The notes under the pieces: model-generated
Told to the model about the DNA's origin: nothing
Databases searched by the model: none
Seen by the model: only the letters and a program-made list of their open reading frames with translations
Shown here: piece after piece, positions 1 to 5,091 of the stretch
How positions within the stretch are numbered: position 1 is the first letter of the stretch
Layout of the letters: the number at the start of each line of letters is the position of its first letter
Position numbers and translations under genes: made by a program
Source: Candidatus Martarchaeota archaeon
Lineage (GTDB): Archaea > Micrarchaeota > Micrarchaeia > Micrarchaeales > CABMGC01
DNA length: 9,522 bases
Direction: 5' to 3'
Assembly: GCA_023487825.1 (NCBI GenBank)
Contig: JAMDBP010000027.1
Span: 1-9,522 of the forward strand

Positions 1-125
1 AGGCATGATGATAGGAATTGGTAGATAGTGTTGTATGCATCTATTGCTATTACCTTATCCTTAAGCTCATCGAAGGACAGCTCCTGCTTCACCTCGCTTA
101 CAAGCTTGCTTATGTCTACAGCTAT
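1..125 (-). CDS. fen: Flap endonuclease 1 (FEN-1), N-terminal fragment cut by window edge
   Basis: Reading the minus strand directly after the MBF1 stop codon gives (I/M)-A-V-D-I-S-K-L-V, then SFDELKDKVIAIDAYNTIYQ followed by FLSS. This matches the N-terminal region of archaeal FEN-1, the structure-specific nuclease that removes 5' flaps during Okazaki-fragment maturation and base-excision repair. The aspartate in AIDAYN corresponds to the first metal-binding acidic residue of the family. Only about 41 residues are present and the gene continues beyond position 1. Family members start Met-Gly-Val; here the expected Met position is an ATA codon (123-125), which abuts the MBF1 TAG (126-128) in the same frame. 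A GGTGA lies 4 nt upstream of the ATA. The first conventional in-frame start is a GTG in the codon row GAG-GTG-AAG, which would remove the conserved N-terminus. Family assignment is firm; the start is unusual. Confidence 0.85.
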   Translation of the reverse strand, partial: MAVDISKLVSEVKQELSFDELKDKVIAIDAYNTIYQFLSSC

Positions 126-611
126 CTACTCACCGTCCTTTTTCTTTGACTCTTTCTTTATAGCAGCATCCCAGAGAGTGAGCGGTTCGTTCTTTCCGAA
201 GCTGCGTTTGTCCTCCTCCTGTTTGGATTCAATCTCCAGCTTAATGCCCAGGAGCTTCTCCAGCTTCTTCGCCACCCTTTCCTCTGGTACCAGCTGATTC
301 CTTTCTATCCTTGCTATAAGGCTCTCTTTTTCGTTTATCCTTATTGCAAGATCCTTGTTTGTAAGGCCTGCTCTCTCCCTTGCCTTCTTTATTATACCTC
401 CATAATCGTTCGTTATTTCACTGCCTTCTTCTGAAAACGCATGTTTTATTACACTGTGTTCTTGTTTGGCGTTTTTGTTTTGAGAATGATCTATTATATC
501 TATAGGCGTCATCCCTTTGGCACATCTCTCACATACGTGCATCTGAGCCTCTTCTACCTCAACGACGTATTCCTTGTCTATTTTTCTTCCGCATATGTCG
601 CATTCCTGCAT
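126..611 (-). CDS. Archaeal multiprotein bridging factor 1 (MBF1)-type transcription factor
   Basis: A 161-aa protein. The N-terminal zinc ribbon has Cys4-x2-Cys7 and Cys27-x2-Cys30. A variable Asn/Lys/Gln-rich linker follows (about 40-65), then a Cro/C1-type helix-turn-helix at about 70-128 (IIKKARERAGLTNKDLAIRI, then the recognition region KESLIARIERNQ). The C-terminal tail is charged. This zinc-ribbon plus HTH_3 order is the archaeal form of MBF1, a putative coactivator that binds TBP in eukaryotes and associates with translation in archaea. Length is normal for the family. The ATG start puts the first Cys at residue 4, as expected. It lies 46 bp downstream of the prepilin peptidase gene and directly precedes fen in the same frame. 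A TATA-like element around 641-650 could give it a nearly leaderless transcript of its own. Confidence 0.93.
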   Translation of the reverse strand: MQECDICGRKIDKEYVVEVEEAQMHVCERCAKGMTPIDIIDHSQNKNAKQEHSVIKHAFSEEGSEITNDYGGIIKKARERAGLTNKDLAIRINEKESLIARIERNQLVPEERVAKKLEKLLGIKLEIESKQEEDKRSFGKNEPLTLWDAAIKKESKKKDGE

Positions 612-637
612 GTTCCCACTACTAATATGTTTATTCT

Positions 638-652
638 CAAGTATAATAATTT
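638..652 (-). promoter_or_regulatory. Putative TATA element of the MBF1-fen unit
   Basis: On the minus strand the 46-bp gap between the prepilin peptidase stop and the MBF1 ATG reads AAATTATTATAC, an archaeal TATA-like stretch about 30-35 nt before the start. Transcription starting about 25 nt downstream would leave a leader of only a few bases, in line with the lack of a good Shine-Dalgarno. This is a pattern match only; cotranscription from upstream is also possible. Confidence 0.4.
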
Positions 653-657
653 ATCCG

Positions 658-1506
658 TTATGTGAGGATAAGCAGCATAAGATTGCCAAGGAGAAGCGAA
701 ATTACAACTCCAAAAAATATGAATAGGGCGAATGGGACAGAATTCCTATATACGGGAAGCTTCTTTTTCACGTCTCTTATATCAGATAGCATTTTCTTTG
801 TAACAAGCCTGTCAAATCTCTTTGAAATCTTGGTGAAGTATGCTATGTCCTTCTTATTCATCAGGTTTATTGCTATCATGTCTCCCTGCTCCAAAGATGA
901 AGGAAGCACCATCTCTACCATTCCTGTGTATATACTGCTCTCATAGATTATTATGAAGAATGATGCTATCCCTATTATGCCAAGCACTATTATACCAGTA
1001 AGCCTTATGTATGATATCTCGTACATCAGTGCTATTAATACAGCATATGAGGAAAGGAGAACTATTCCGGAAAATACACGTTTCCTGTCTATTTTTGGCT
1101 TCCTTGCTGATCTGCTAAGGTAGTATATTGGTATGTATATCGATACCGTATATCCTGCTGCAAGCAGAACAGAGATTATGAAAGGAATAGGGAGTTGAAC
1201 CTCTGAATAAAGTATCGGGTTAGGCTGTATTGGAAGTATCAAGGATATAGCTACGAACTCTAGGAAATCTCCGCCGCCTAGGAACCCTTTCTTGTAAAGC
1301 AGATAGCCAGGAATTGCCACTATGACAGCTATTGCAATGCTGTAAATGATAGTGCTATAGCTATATGTAAGAGTTATTGCGAATGCCACTGCTACTGTCA
1401 GGTATACGAAGATATTTGGTATGTTCCTTTTGTTAAAAACATCGAATAACGCGTATATCGCAGTTATTACAATCAGAACTGCAGATATGAACAATTGATT
1501 TAGCAT
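658..1506 (-). CDS. Archaeal prepilin peptidase, A24 family (aspartic membrane protease)
   Basis: A 282-aa polytopic membrane protein with several hydrophobic segments. Both catalytic aspartates of the A24 (FlaK/PibD/EppA/TadV-like) family are visible. D22 is in FDVFNKRNIPN, the usual D-x(n)-IPN motif after the first membrane segment. D80 is in GFLGGGD, the GxGD motif (77-80), followed by the family-typical hydrophobic FLEFVAISLILP. The C-terminal half has a soluble stretch at about 195-255 and a final membrane segment (257-281), like archaeal A24 proteins with an extra C-terminal domain. It cleaves class III signal peptides of archaellins and type IV pilin-like proteins at the cytoplasmic face. 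A plausible substrate, the QISLEYM-bearing surface protein at 5092-8148, is in this window. Whether this is the general (PibD-like) or QxSxEY-specific (EppA-like) enzyme cannot be told from the sequence alone. Confidence 0.9.
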   Translation of the reverse strand: MLNQLFISAVLIVITAIYALFDVFNKRNIPNIFVYLTVAVAFAITLTYSYSTIIYSIAIAVIVAIPGYLLYKKGFLGGGDFLEFVAISLILPIQPNPILYSEVQLPIPFIISVLLAAGYTVSIYIPIYYLSRSARKPKIDRKRVFSGIVLLSSYAVLIALMYEISYIRLTGIIVLGIIGIASFFIIIYESSIYTGMVEMVLPSSLEQGDMIAINLMNKKDIAYFTKISKRFDRLVTKKMLSDIRDVKKKLPVYRNSVPFALFIFFGVVISLLLGNLMLLILT

Positions 1507-1532
1507 GCTGCTCTTCAGACTATTTGCACGAG

Positions 1533-1546
1533 TGCTTTATATTTCT
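1533..1546 (-). promoter_or_regulatory. Putative TATA element of the prepilin peptidase gene
   Basis: The minus strand reads GAAATATAAAGC about 30-40 nt before the ATG at 1506. A TATA box here predicts a start site about 25 nt downstream and a very short leader. No convincing Shine-Dalgarno precedes the ATG, which fits near-leaderless initiation. Confidence 0.5.
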
Positions 1547-1587
1547 TGTTGCTTTGTGATAAACGCCGCAGCTTTAGAGTTGCATGT

Positions 1588-2298
1588 TCAGAAGGTCAAT
1601 GAGAAATAGAAGCCCAAAGCACCGTGGTTTCCTTTACTAAGGGTTATCGCAAGTTGCCCAGAATGGGAGTTTTCTGAATAGAGTCTGAATCCTTTGTGTT
1701 TTATCACGTATGTGAAGTATGCAACTGTTGCGTCCTGTACGTTCATCGGAAGCGGAAATAAATTCGTGCTGGAATCATTCAGGCCTTCGTATCTGAACCC
1801 CGGGACATCATAATAATTAGGAGGATTGTCAGACCTAAGAATAGAAAATTTTACCTCGTCTATTGCACTTGGTTTTGAAGTAGATTGAGGATTTAGATAC
1901 CAGTAGTTTTTTGGTGGAATGAGTGTTTGGAGCTTATAGATGCGCGTTACATCTGTGCCTTTTATAGAGGCATTGCTGGTCTCCGAGAGATATTCGGATT
2001 TTTGGGGTTTGGTTACCACCATGGCAAGCGTTTTGGATAGATTTGCATTTTTGTGGTAGTCTGGAGCCGGTTTTTCCTTTAAACCAGGATTCTGGCCAGC
2101 ATATGTAGGAGTAATCATTATTCCTGAAACTGCCATGGCCAAAAGCACTTCCTTTGCTATCTCAGATGTTTTTCCGCATAATTCATTTATCTTAGAAATA
2201 GGGCTTGATTCTTTTCTTAGGGCTGATTTGAGTGCACCCATAATATGTGTGTGCGCCTCGTGACCATTTAGCTGCTTATTGGCCGTATAATTTGCCAT
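1588..2298 (-). CDS. Unrecognised protein, probably exported
   Basis: A 236-aa protein that I do not recognise. A polar, His-containing N-terminal stretch (1-48) precedes a single hydrophobic segment, EVLLAMAVSGIMITPTYA, at about 50-67, followed directly by GQNPG. This resembles a Sec signal or anchor with a small-residue cleavage site (TYA/GQ), but with an unusually long n-region; Met20 would be an alternative start giving a shorter one. The remainder (about 70-236) is rich in Ser, Asn, Tyr and Pro with alternating hydrophobic residues near the end (QLAITLSKG, LGFYFSLTF), suggesting a beta-rich extracytoplasmic domain. There is one Cys (41), before the hydrophobic segment. The ATG at 2298 is supported by a TATA element about 40 nt upstream (2339-2346). 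It stands alone between the prepilin peptidase gene and a divergent leader. No function is assigned. Confidence 0.65.
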   Translation of the reverse strand: MANYTANKQLNGHEAHTHIMGALKSALRKESSPISKINELCGKTSEIAKEVLLAMAVSGIMITPTYAGQNPGLKEKPAPDYHKNANLSKTLAMVVTKPQKSEYLSETSNASIKGTDVTRIYKLQTLIPPKNYWYLNPQSTSKPSAIDEVKFSILRSDNPPNYYDVPGFRYEGLNDSSTNLFPLPMNVQDATVAYFTYVIKHKGFRLYSENSHSGQLAITLSKGNHGALGFYFSLTF

Positions 2299-2335
2299 GC
2301 AACCAGCCTTCCACCATTTATTTTGTGTAAATGAG

Positions 2336-2349
2336 TGATATTTATAGCT
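2336..2349 (-). promoter_or_regulatory. TATA element of the 1588-2298 gene
   Basis: The minus strand shows GCTATAAATATC, a strong archaeal TATA-box match about 40-50 nt upstream of the ATG at 2298. It predicts a leader of roughly 20 nt containing GGTGG (2311-2315), a partial match to the archaeal Shine-Dalgarno. Confidence 0.55.
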
Positions 2350-2448
2350 AATTGCCAGATTGTGTTTGTAGAAAAGATTTAAGAATATAATTGCTGACCT
2401 TTATTCAAGTGTAAGTATATGGCTGCGAAGTGGACACACACTCTAATC

Positions 2449-2576
2449 ACCTGTTTCAGGTCACTCGTAGTCATAGGGATAGACGCTTACAATACGAAGC
2501 CTATGTACCTTCTGTGCAATAAGGCTTCAACGCTTGCGTAAGAGCGTAATAATCTTTTTTGAGGTGTTGTGCTCTT
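2449..2576 (+). promoter_or_regulatory. Structured 5' leader of the winged-helix gene (candidate RNA switch or attenuator)
   Basis: The gap 2299-2576 has no gene I can support but is rich in self-complementarity. From 5' to 3': ACCTG/CAGGT (2449-2453/2457-2461). CATAGG/CCTATG (2472-2477/2500-2505). A nested irregular hairpin of ACGCTTAC (2483-2490) with GTAA..GCGT (2538-2547, 2-nt bulge), GAAGCCT/AGGCTTC (2496-2502/2522-2528) and GTAC/GTGC (2505-2508/2514-2517). Then AATAATC and six T (2555-2560). The Shine-Dalgarno GAGGTG (2561-2566) follows immediately. The stems overlap and cannot all form together, as in RNA switches. A TATA-like AAGAATATAA (2381-2390) could start a leader transcript near 2415. 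Reading this as regulatory RNA rather than a free ncRNA is inference. Confidence 0.5.
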
Positions 2577-2587
2577 ATGCAAGTGTT
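2529..2587 (+). promoter_or_regulatory. 17-bp inverted repeat enclosing SD and start codon of the winged-helix gene
   Basis: AACGCTTGCGTAAGAGC (2529-2545) pairs with GCTCTTATGCAAGTGTT (2571-2587) over all 17 positions: 15 Watson-Crick and 2 G-U pairs. The ATG (2577-2579) lies in the 3' arm. The Shine-Dalgarno GAGGTG and a T6 run lie in the 25-nt loop. In RNA this would hide the start codon. In DNA it could be an operator for the encoded winged-helix protein. Confidence 0.65.
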
Positions 2588-2918
2588 AACTACTATTGTG
2601 AATTCTAAATCTTCAGGAATCAGCATTAGCGAGAAGAAGCTGGTCCTGGTATATGAGATAGGATTGCACCTTATCCCTACAGCTACAGAATTTGTAAGTT
2701 ACGTTGCTGCAAAGCATGGATTTTCTGAGAGCGGGGTATGGTATATGCTGAAATCGCTTAAGAGGGCTGGGGTAGTGGACTTCACGGAGAAGGGAGAGGA
2801 ACAGAGACCTTTGACATTGACAGATGCAGGAATGGCCCTGATGAGGACCGTTCCTAAGTACGGAAGCGCTTCTTCGATGCAGAGCATGCGCAGTAGCAGG
2901 AGTTTCTCCCTCTCCTGA
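2577..2918 (+). CDS. Small winged-helix DNA-binding protein, likely transcriptional regulator
   Basis: A 113-aa protein with a single winged-helix fold. The first helix region is around KKLVLVYEIGLHL (20-32). The HTH is about 35-67: TATEFVSYVAAKHGFSESGV, then WYMLKSLKRAGVVDF as recognition helix. A wing and following helix lie at about 68-92 (EKGEEQRPLTLTDAGMALM). The last 20 residues are a Ser/Arg/Met-rich tail without clear structure. The LTDAG following a strand is typical of PadR/MarR-like and archaeal wHTH proteins; I cannot name a subfamily. No ligand domain is present. The ATG at 2577 is preferred over an upstream TTG (2559) because GAGGTG (2561-2566) sits before it and a TTG start would overlap that site. 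The spacing of 10 nt is longer than for other genes here. Self-regulation through the inverted repeat over its start is possible. It converges with the kinase gene, 5 nt apart. Confidence 0.8.
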   Translation: MQVLTTIVNSKSSGISISEKKLVLVYEIGLHLIPTATEFVSYVAAKHGFSESGVWYMLKSLKRAGVVDFTEKGEEQRPLTLTDAGMALMRTVPKYGSASSMQSMRSSRSFSLS

Positions 2919-2923
2919 AGTGT

Positions 2924-3460
2924 TCATATCTGTAGGGCTTCAATGATTCTGCCAATGTTGGACTTTGCGGAGCTCGCGGTATAATCGTTTGTAAGCACAA
3001 TGTCAGGGATTATATCATCTGAGCTTGTCTCTGTTACATCGTTCAGTTCCTTCTCAGTAGGCTCTCTTCCGTATTTTGATTTGTACACATTCCTTCTGTA
3101 TACATCATCAGATTCTATCTTGATAACCAGAAGGTCGAAGTTTTCCTTTAGCATGTCCACCTCTTTCTTGAATCTTACGTCGTCAAGTATGAATGGCAGT
3201 TTGCCTTCCTTCTTCACATGATATATTAAGTACTTGATCCATACGTCTTCGTCTATATCGCGCATCTTGCCTGCTATATTCTGAAGCAGATCACGATCCT
3301 TGTCTTTCATTCCGAAAAGCTCGACTGCGAGCTCCTTTATCTTTGAAGAGATGTGTATTATATTTGAATTTATCCCTTGCTTGATCAGTTCCTGCCTTAA
3401 CAATGAGGCATAATAGCTCTTGCCTGCTGCCATTTTTCCCACAAAAGCTACATTTTTCAT
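2924..3460 (-). CDS. P-loop kinase, deoxynucleoside monophosphate kinase-like
   Basis: A 178-aa NMP-kinase-fold protein. The Walker A is GKMAAGKS (8-15). A substrate-binding segment of the phage T4-type dNMP kinase and related families follows at about 37-79: ISSKIKELAVELFG, then DRDLLQNIAGKMRDIDEDVW. The strand ending FILDDVRFKKE (90-100) matches the family's DxRF-x-x-E signature. YRRN (121-124) fits the Arg-rich lid region, and IVLTND (154-159) fits the conserved C-terminal strand-turn. The predicted reaction is ATP-dependent phosphorylation of a nucleoside monophosphate in the cytoplasm; dephospho-CoA kinase-like or other small-molecule kinase activity cannot be excluded. It is the second gene of a unit: its ATG follows the stop of the tRNA-binding protein gene by 4 nt, so translational coupling is likely. 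Confidence 0.8.
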   Translation of the reverse strand: MKNVAFVGKMAAGKSYYASLLRQELIKQGINSNIIHISSKIKELAVELFGMKDKDRDLLQNIAGKMRDIDEDVWIKYLIYHVKKEGKLPFILDDVRFKKEVDMLKENFDLLVIKIESDDVYRRNVYKSKYGREPTEKELNDVTETSSDDIIPDIVLTNDYTASSAKSNIGRIIEALQI

Positions 3461-3464
3461 ACTA

Positions 3465-3794
3465 TCAATGGATTTTTGCCCCTGGGGAGAGCCGCTTGTC
3501 TGGCATCAATAGAGCTATCTTTTTGCTGTCTTCTGCTGCAAGCAGCATCCCGTTTGATTCCGCGCCTGCTATCTTCTTTGGTTCAAGGTTTACTATACAT
3601 ATCACATATTTGTCTATAAGCTCCTCTTTAGAGTAGAATTCCCTTATGCCTGCAACAATCCTTCTCTCGCCTATTTCAGGCCCCAGATAGACACGCAGCT
3701 TGTACATAGGCTTCCTTGCTTTTGAATGCTCCTCTACGCTTACTATCCTGCCCACCCTTAGGTCTAATTTAAGGAAATCTTCTATCTTTACCAC
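3465..3794 (-). CDS. tRNA-binding OB-fold protein, MetRS beta subunit/CsaA-like
   Basis: A 109-aa protein that is a single EMAP-II/Arc1p-type tRNA-binding OB domain. Recognisable are FLKLDLRVGRIVSVEEH (7-23), ARKPMYKLRV (26-35), RIVAGIREFY (45-54), NLEPKKIAGAESNGMLLAA (69-87) and the closing LMPDKRLSPGAKI (95-107). These match the C-terminal domain of methionyl-tRNA synthetase, which many archaea encode as a separate beta subunit that dimerises and increases tRNA affinity. The ARKP segment is also typical of CsaA, a chaperone-like relative, so that reading cannot be excluded. The start is GTG (3792-3794). A TATA-like TATAAATAAT (about 3823-3832 on the minus strand) leaves a very short leader. 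It is the first gene of a unit with the downstream kinase and shares a 42-bp divergent promoter region with thpR. Confidence 0.88.
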   Translation of the reverse strand: MVKIEDFLKLDLRVGRIVSVEEHSKARKPMYKLRVYLGPEIGERRIVAGIREFYSKEELIDKYVICIVNLEPKKIAGAESNGMLLAAEDSKKIALLMPDKRLSPGAKIH

Positions 3795-3836
3795 AGAATC
3801 GATAGAGATTTAAGCAGGGATTATTTATATGTTTAT
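3795..3836. promoter_or_regulatory. Compact divergent promoter between the tRNA-binding protein gene and thpR
   Basis: Only 42 bp separate the two divergent starts. The minus-strand unit has CATATAAATAATCC about 30-40 nt before its GTG. For thpR the only AT-rich element at a suitable distance is around GATTTAAG (3807-3814), about 25 nt from its ATG, implying a leaderless mRNA. The two promoters must overlap, so the units may compete or be co-regulated. Confidence 0.45.
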
Positions 3837-4379
3837 ATGCGGGCGTTCATAGCTGCAGATATTCCTGGCAGTATACGGGAGAAGCTTATGGAAGCAGCGT
3901 CCTCGTTTGACCTTTCCGATATAAAAGTAGTCGATAAGCGTAACCTGCATTTCACACTGGCCTTTCTGGGCGAATTGGAAAACGGCAGAATGGGCATGGT
4001 AAAGAACGCTATTGACAAAATCCGCTTTGGAGTATTTGATATTGACATTAAAGGGATTGATTATTTTGGCAGCCCTGGTGCCATATATTCTGCAGTCACT
4101 TCTGGATCAGACAAGATTACCGAGCTTGCAAACTCCTTGCGCGTTGAATTGGCAGTTTCTGATATTTATTTTGATAAAAAAGATTTTGTTCCTCACGTAA
4201 CTATAGCCAGGATGAAAAGAAGGGTTGATGAAAAAGTTTTAATGGATGCGCTATGCAGGTTTGCAGACAAGGAATTTGGCAGTTATACCGTAGATACTAT
4301 ATCACTTTTTAAGAGTGTTCTTGGTCCTAACGGACCCGAATATGAGAAGTTATACGAAAGAAAGGCGAGCGATGCTTGA
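3837..4379 (+). CDS. thpR: RNA 2',3'-cyclic 3'-phosphodiesterase (2H family)
   Basis: A 180-aa protein with the two HxT(L/I) motifs of the 2H phosphoesterase family at normal spacing: HFTL (38-41) and HVTI (120-123). The family-typical N-terminus MRAFIAADIP is present, with LAFLGEL directly after the first motif and LFKSVLGPNGPEYEKL at the C-terminus. ThpR hydrolyses 2',3'-cyclic phosphate ends of RNA to 2'-phosphate and was originally described as a 2'-5' RNA ligase; its in vivo role is thought to be RNA or tRNA end repair. Length is standard. The ATG is the only start that keeps MRAFIA and is likely leaderless. The last 30 bp overlap the 3' end of the convergent gene at 4350-4931. Confidence 0.93.
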   Translation: MRAFIAADIPGSIREKLMEAASSFDLSDIKVVDKRNLHFTLAFLGELENGRMGMVKNAIDKIRFGVFDIDIKGIDYFGSPGAIYSAVTSGSDKITELANSLRVELAVSDIYFDKKDFVPHVTIARMKRRVDEKVLMDALCRFADKEFGSYTVDTISLFKSVLGPNGPEYEKLYERKASDA

Positions 4380-4931
4380 CTGGAAATCCTCTTCTTTCTC
4401 ATCATTCTTCAGCTCCCCGGGCCTGTACACCCTGTTTTCCAGAAGCAGGTCGTAGGATAGTCCTGTCTTCAGATCTATTGCCACATGTCTCTTTTCCTCT
4501 CCAAACAGATCTATCTCCATGCAATGGCCCCTGCTAACTTTGTAAATGTCATTGAATGATTTGACATAGCCTCTCCAGCCGTTCTGCAGCCCTATTGCAC
4601 GTACCTCTATATTAGCATTCTTCATGCGATTAAGCCTTTTCTGCATCTCCTTCAGATCATTGGCTTCTGTCGGAAGAGCAGGCCTTATTGCTAATATCGA
4701 TCTTGAATTTACATCATACATTGTAAGCAGCATGTCGAATGTAATAGATTTTGAGATGAGGTATCTATGCTTTTCTGAATATTTTATAGCTATGCCTTTG
4801 TTTCTTTCGAGGGTAACGCTTCTTGACTCTATCTGCGCCATGGATGCGTGGTTCCGTTTACCTGTGCTTAAGTATAATCTCTGATCCCCCATGTTTGATG
4901 CTTCTGCAGAGTACGGCCTGAAAAGATCCAT
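4350..4931 (-). CDS. Unrecognised 193-aa cytoplasmic protein
   Basis: I do not recognise this protein. It has no signal peptide or membrane segment and is strongly charged. The central part reads like an alpha/beta fold: KYSEKHRYLISKSITFDMLL (50-69), a strand SRSILAIRPALP (77-88), a basic helix ANDLKEMQKRLNRMKNA (90-106), then NIEVRAIGLQ (107-116). It ends with an acidic tail (NDEKEEDF). There is one Cys (137). The start is supported by TTTATAATTT on the minus strand (about 4951-4960), about 25 nt before the ATG, implying a leaderless mRNA. It overlaps the 3' end of thpR by 30 bp and diverges from the giant surface protein gene. Codon use resembles its neighbours, so it appears to be a genuine gene. 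No function is assigned. Confidence 0.65.
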   Translation of the reverse strand: MDLFRPYSAEASNMGDQRLYLSTGKRNHASMAQIESRSVTLERNKGIAIKYSEKHRYLISKSITFDMLLTMYDVNSRSILAIRPALPTEANDLKEMQKRLNRMKNANIEVRAIGLQNGWRGYVKSFNDIYKVSRGHCMEIDLFGEEKRHVAIDLKTGLSYDLLLENRVYRPGELKNDEKEEDFQSSIARLSFV

Positions 4932-4949
4932 GATTTATAAATAGTGTAA

Positions 4950-4962
4950 AAAATTATAAAGT
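4950..4962 (-). promoter_or_regulatory. TATA element of the 4350-4931 gene
   Basis: The minus strand reads CTTTATAATTT centred about 25 nt before the ATG at 4931, the spacing expected for a leaderless archaeal transcript. Confidence 0.5.
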
Positions 4963-5033
4963 GTGATATTGGCCATTTGAGCATTACTTTTTATAGAATT
5001 GCTGGCAGTTTATAATTTAACTAAAATAGTGAA

Positions 5034-5047
5034 GTTTTATATATATC
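5034..5047 (+). promoter_or_regulatory. TATA element of the giant surface protein gene
   Basis: GTTTTATATATATC is a strong TATA box. The expected start site about 25 nt downstream (near 5068) lies after the in-frame ATG at 5050 but before the GTG at 5092. It also supports GTG as the true start, with GGTG (5083-5086) 5 nt before it. The 12-base core TTTTATATATAT recurs upstream of rpoD (8197-8208). Confidence 0.55.
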
Positions 5048-5091
5048 ATATGCCAAATAATATCATATTTGCGGTCGGAGTTGGTGCAGCT

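Noticed and set aside
2449..2461. ACCTG-TTT-CAGGT hairpin as an independent terminator or sRNA
   Set aside because: Only 5 bp with no T-run after it. Kept only as part of the leader description.
2420..2475. tRNA-like look of the stretch around CTCTAAT (a CTA anticodon would be striking)
   Set aside because: Flanking bases do not form an anticodon stem, and no acceptor or T-arm can be found.
2559..2576. Upstream TTG start for the winged-helix gene
   Set aside because: It overlaps the Shine-Dalgarno GAGGTG that serves the ATG at 2577, and the added residues (MRCCAL) show nothing family-like.
4999..5091. Longer N-terminus of the surface protein from TTG 4999 or ATG 5050
   Set aside because: The TATA box at 5034-5047 lies inside this stretch, so an mRNA from it would begin after both codons. 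The GTG at 5092 has a GGTG 5 nt upstream and gives a normal short basic class III leader.
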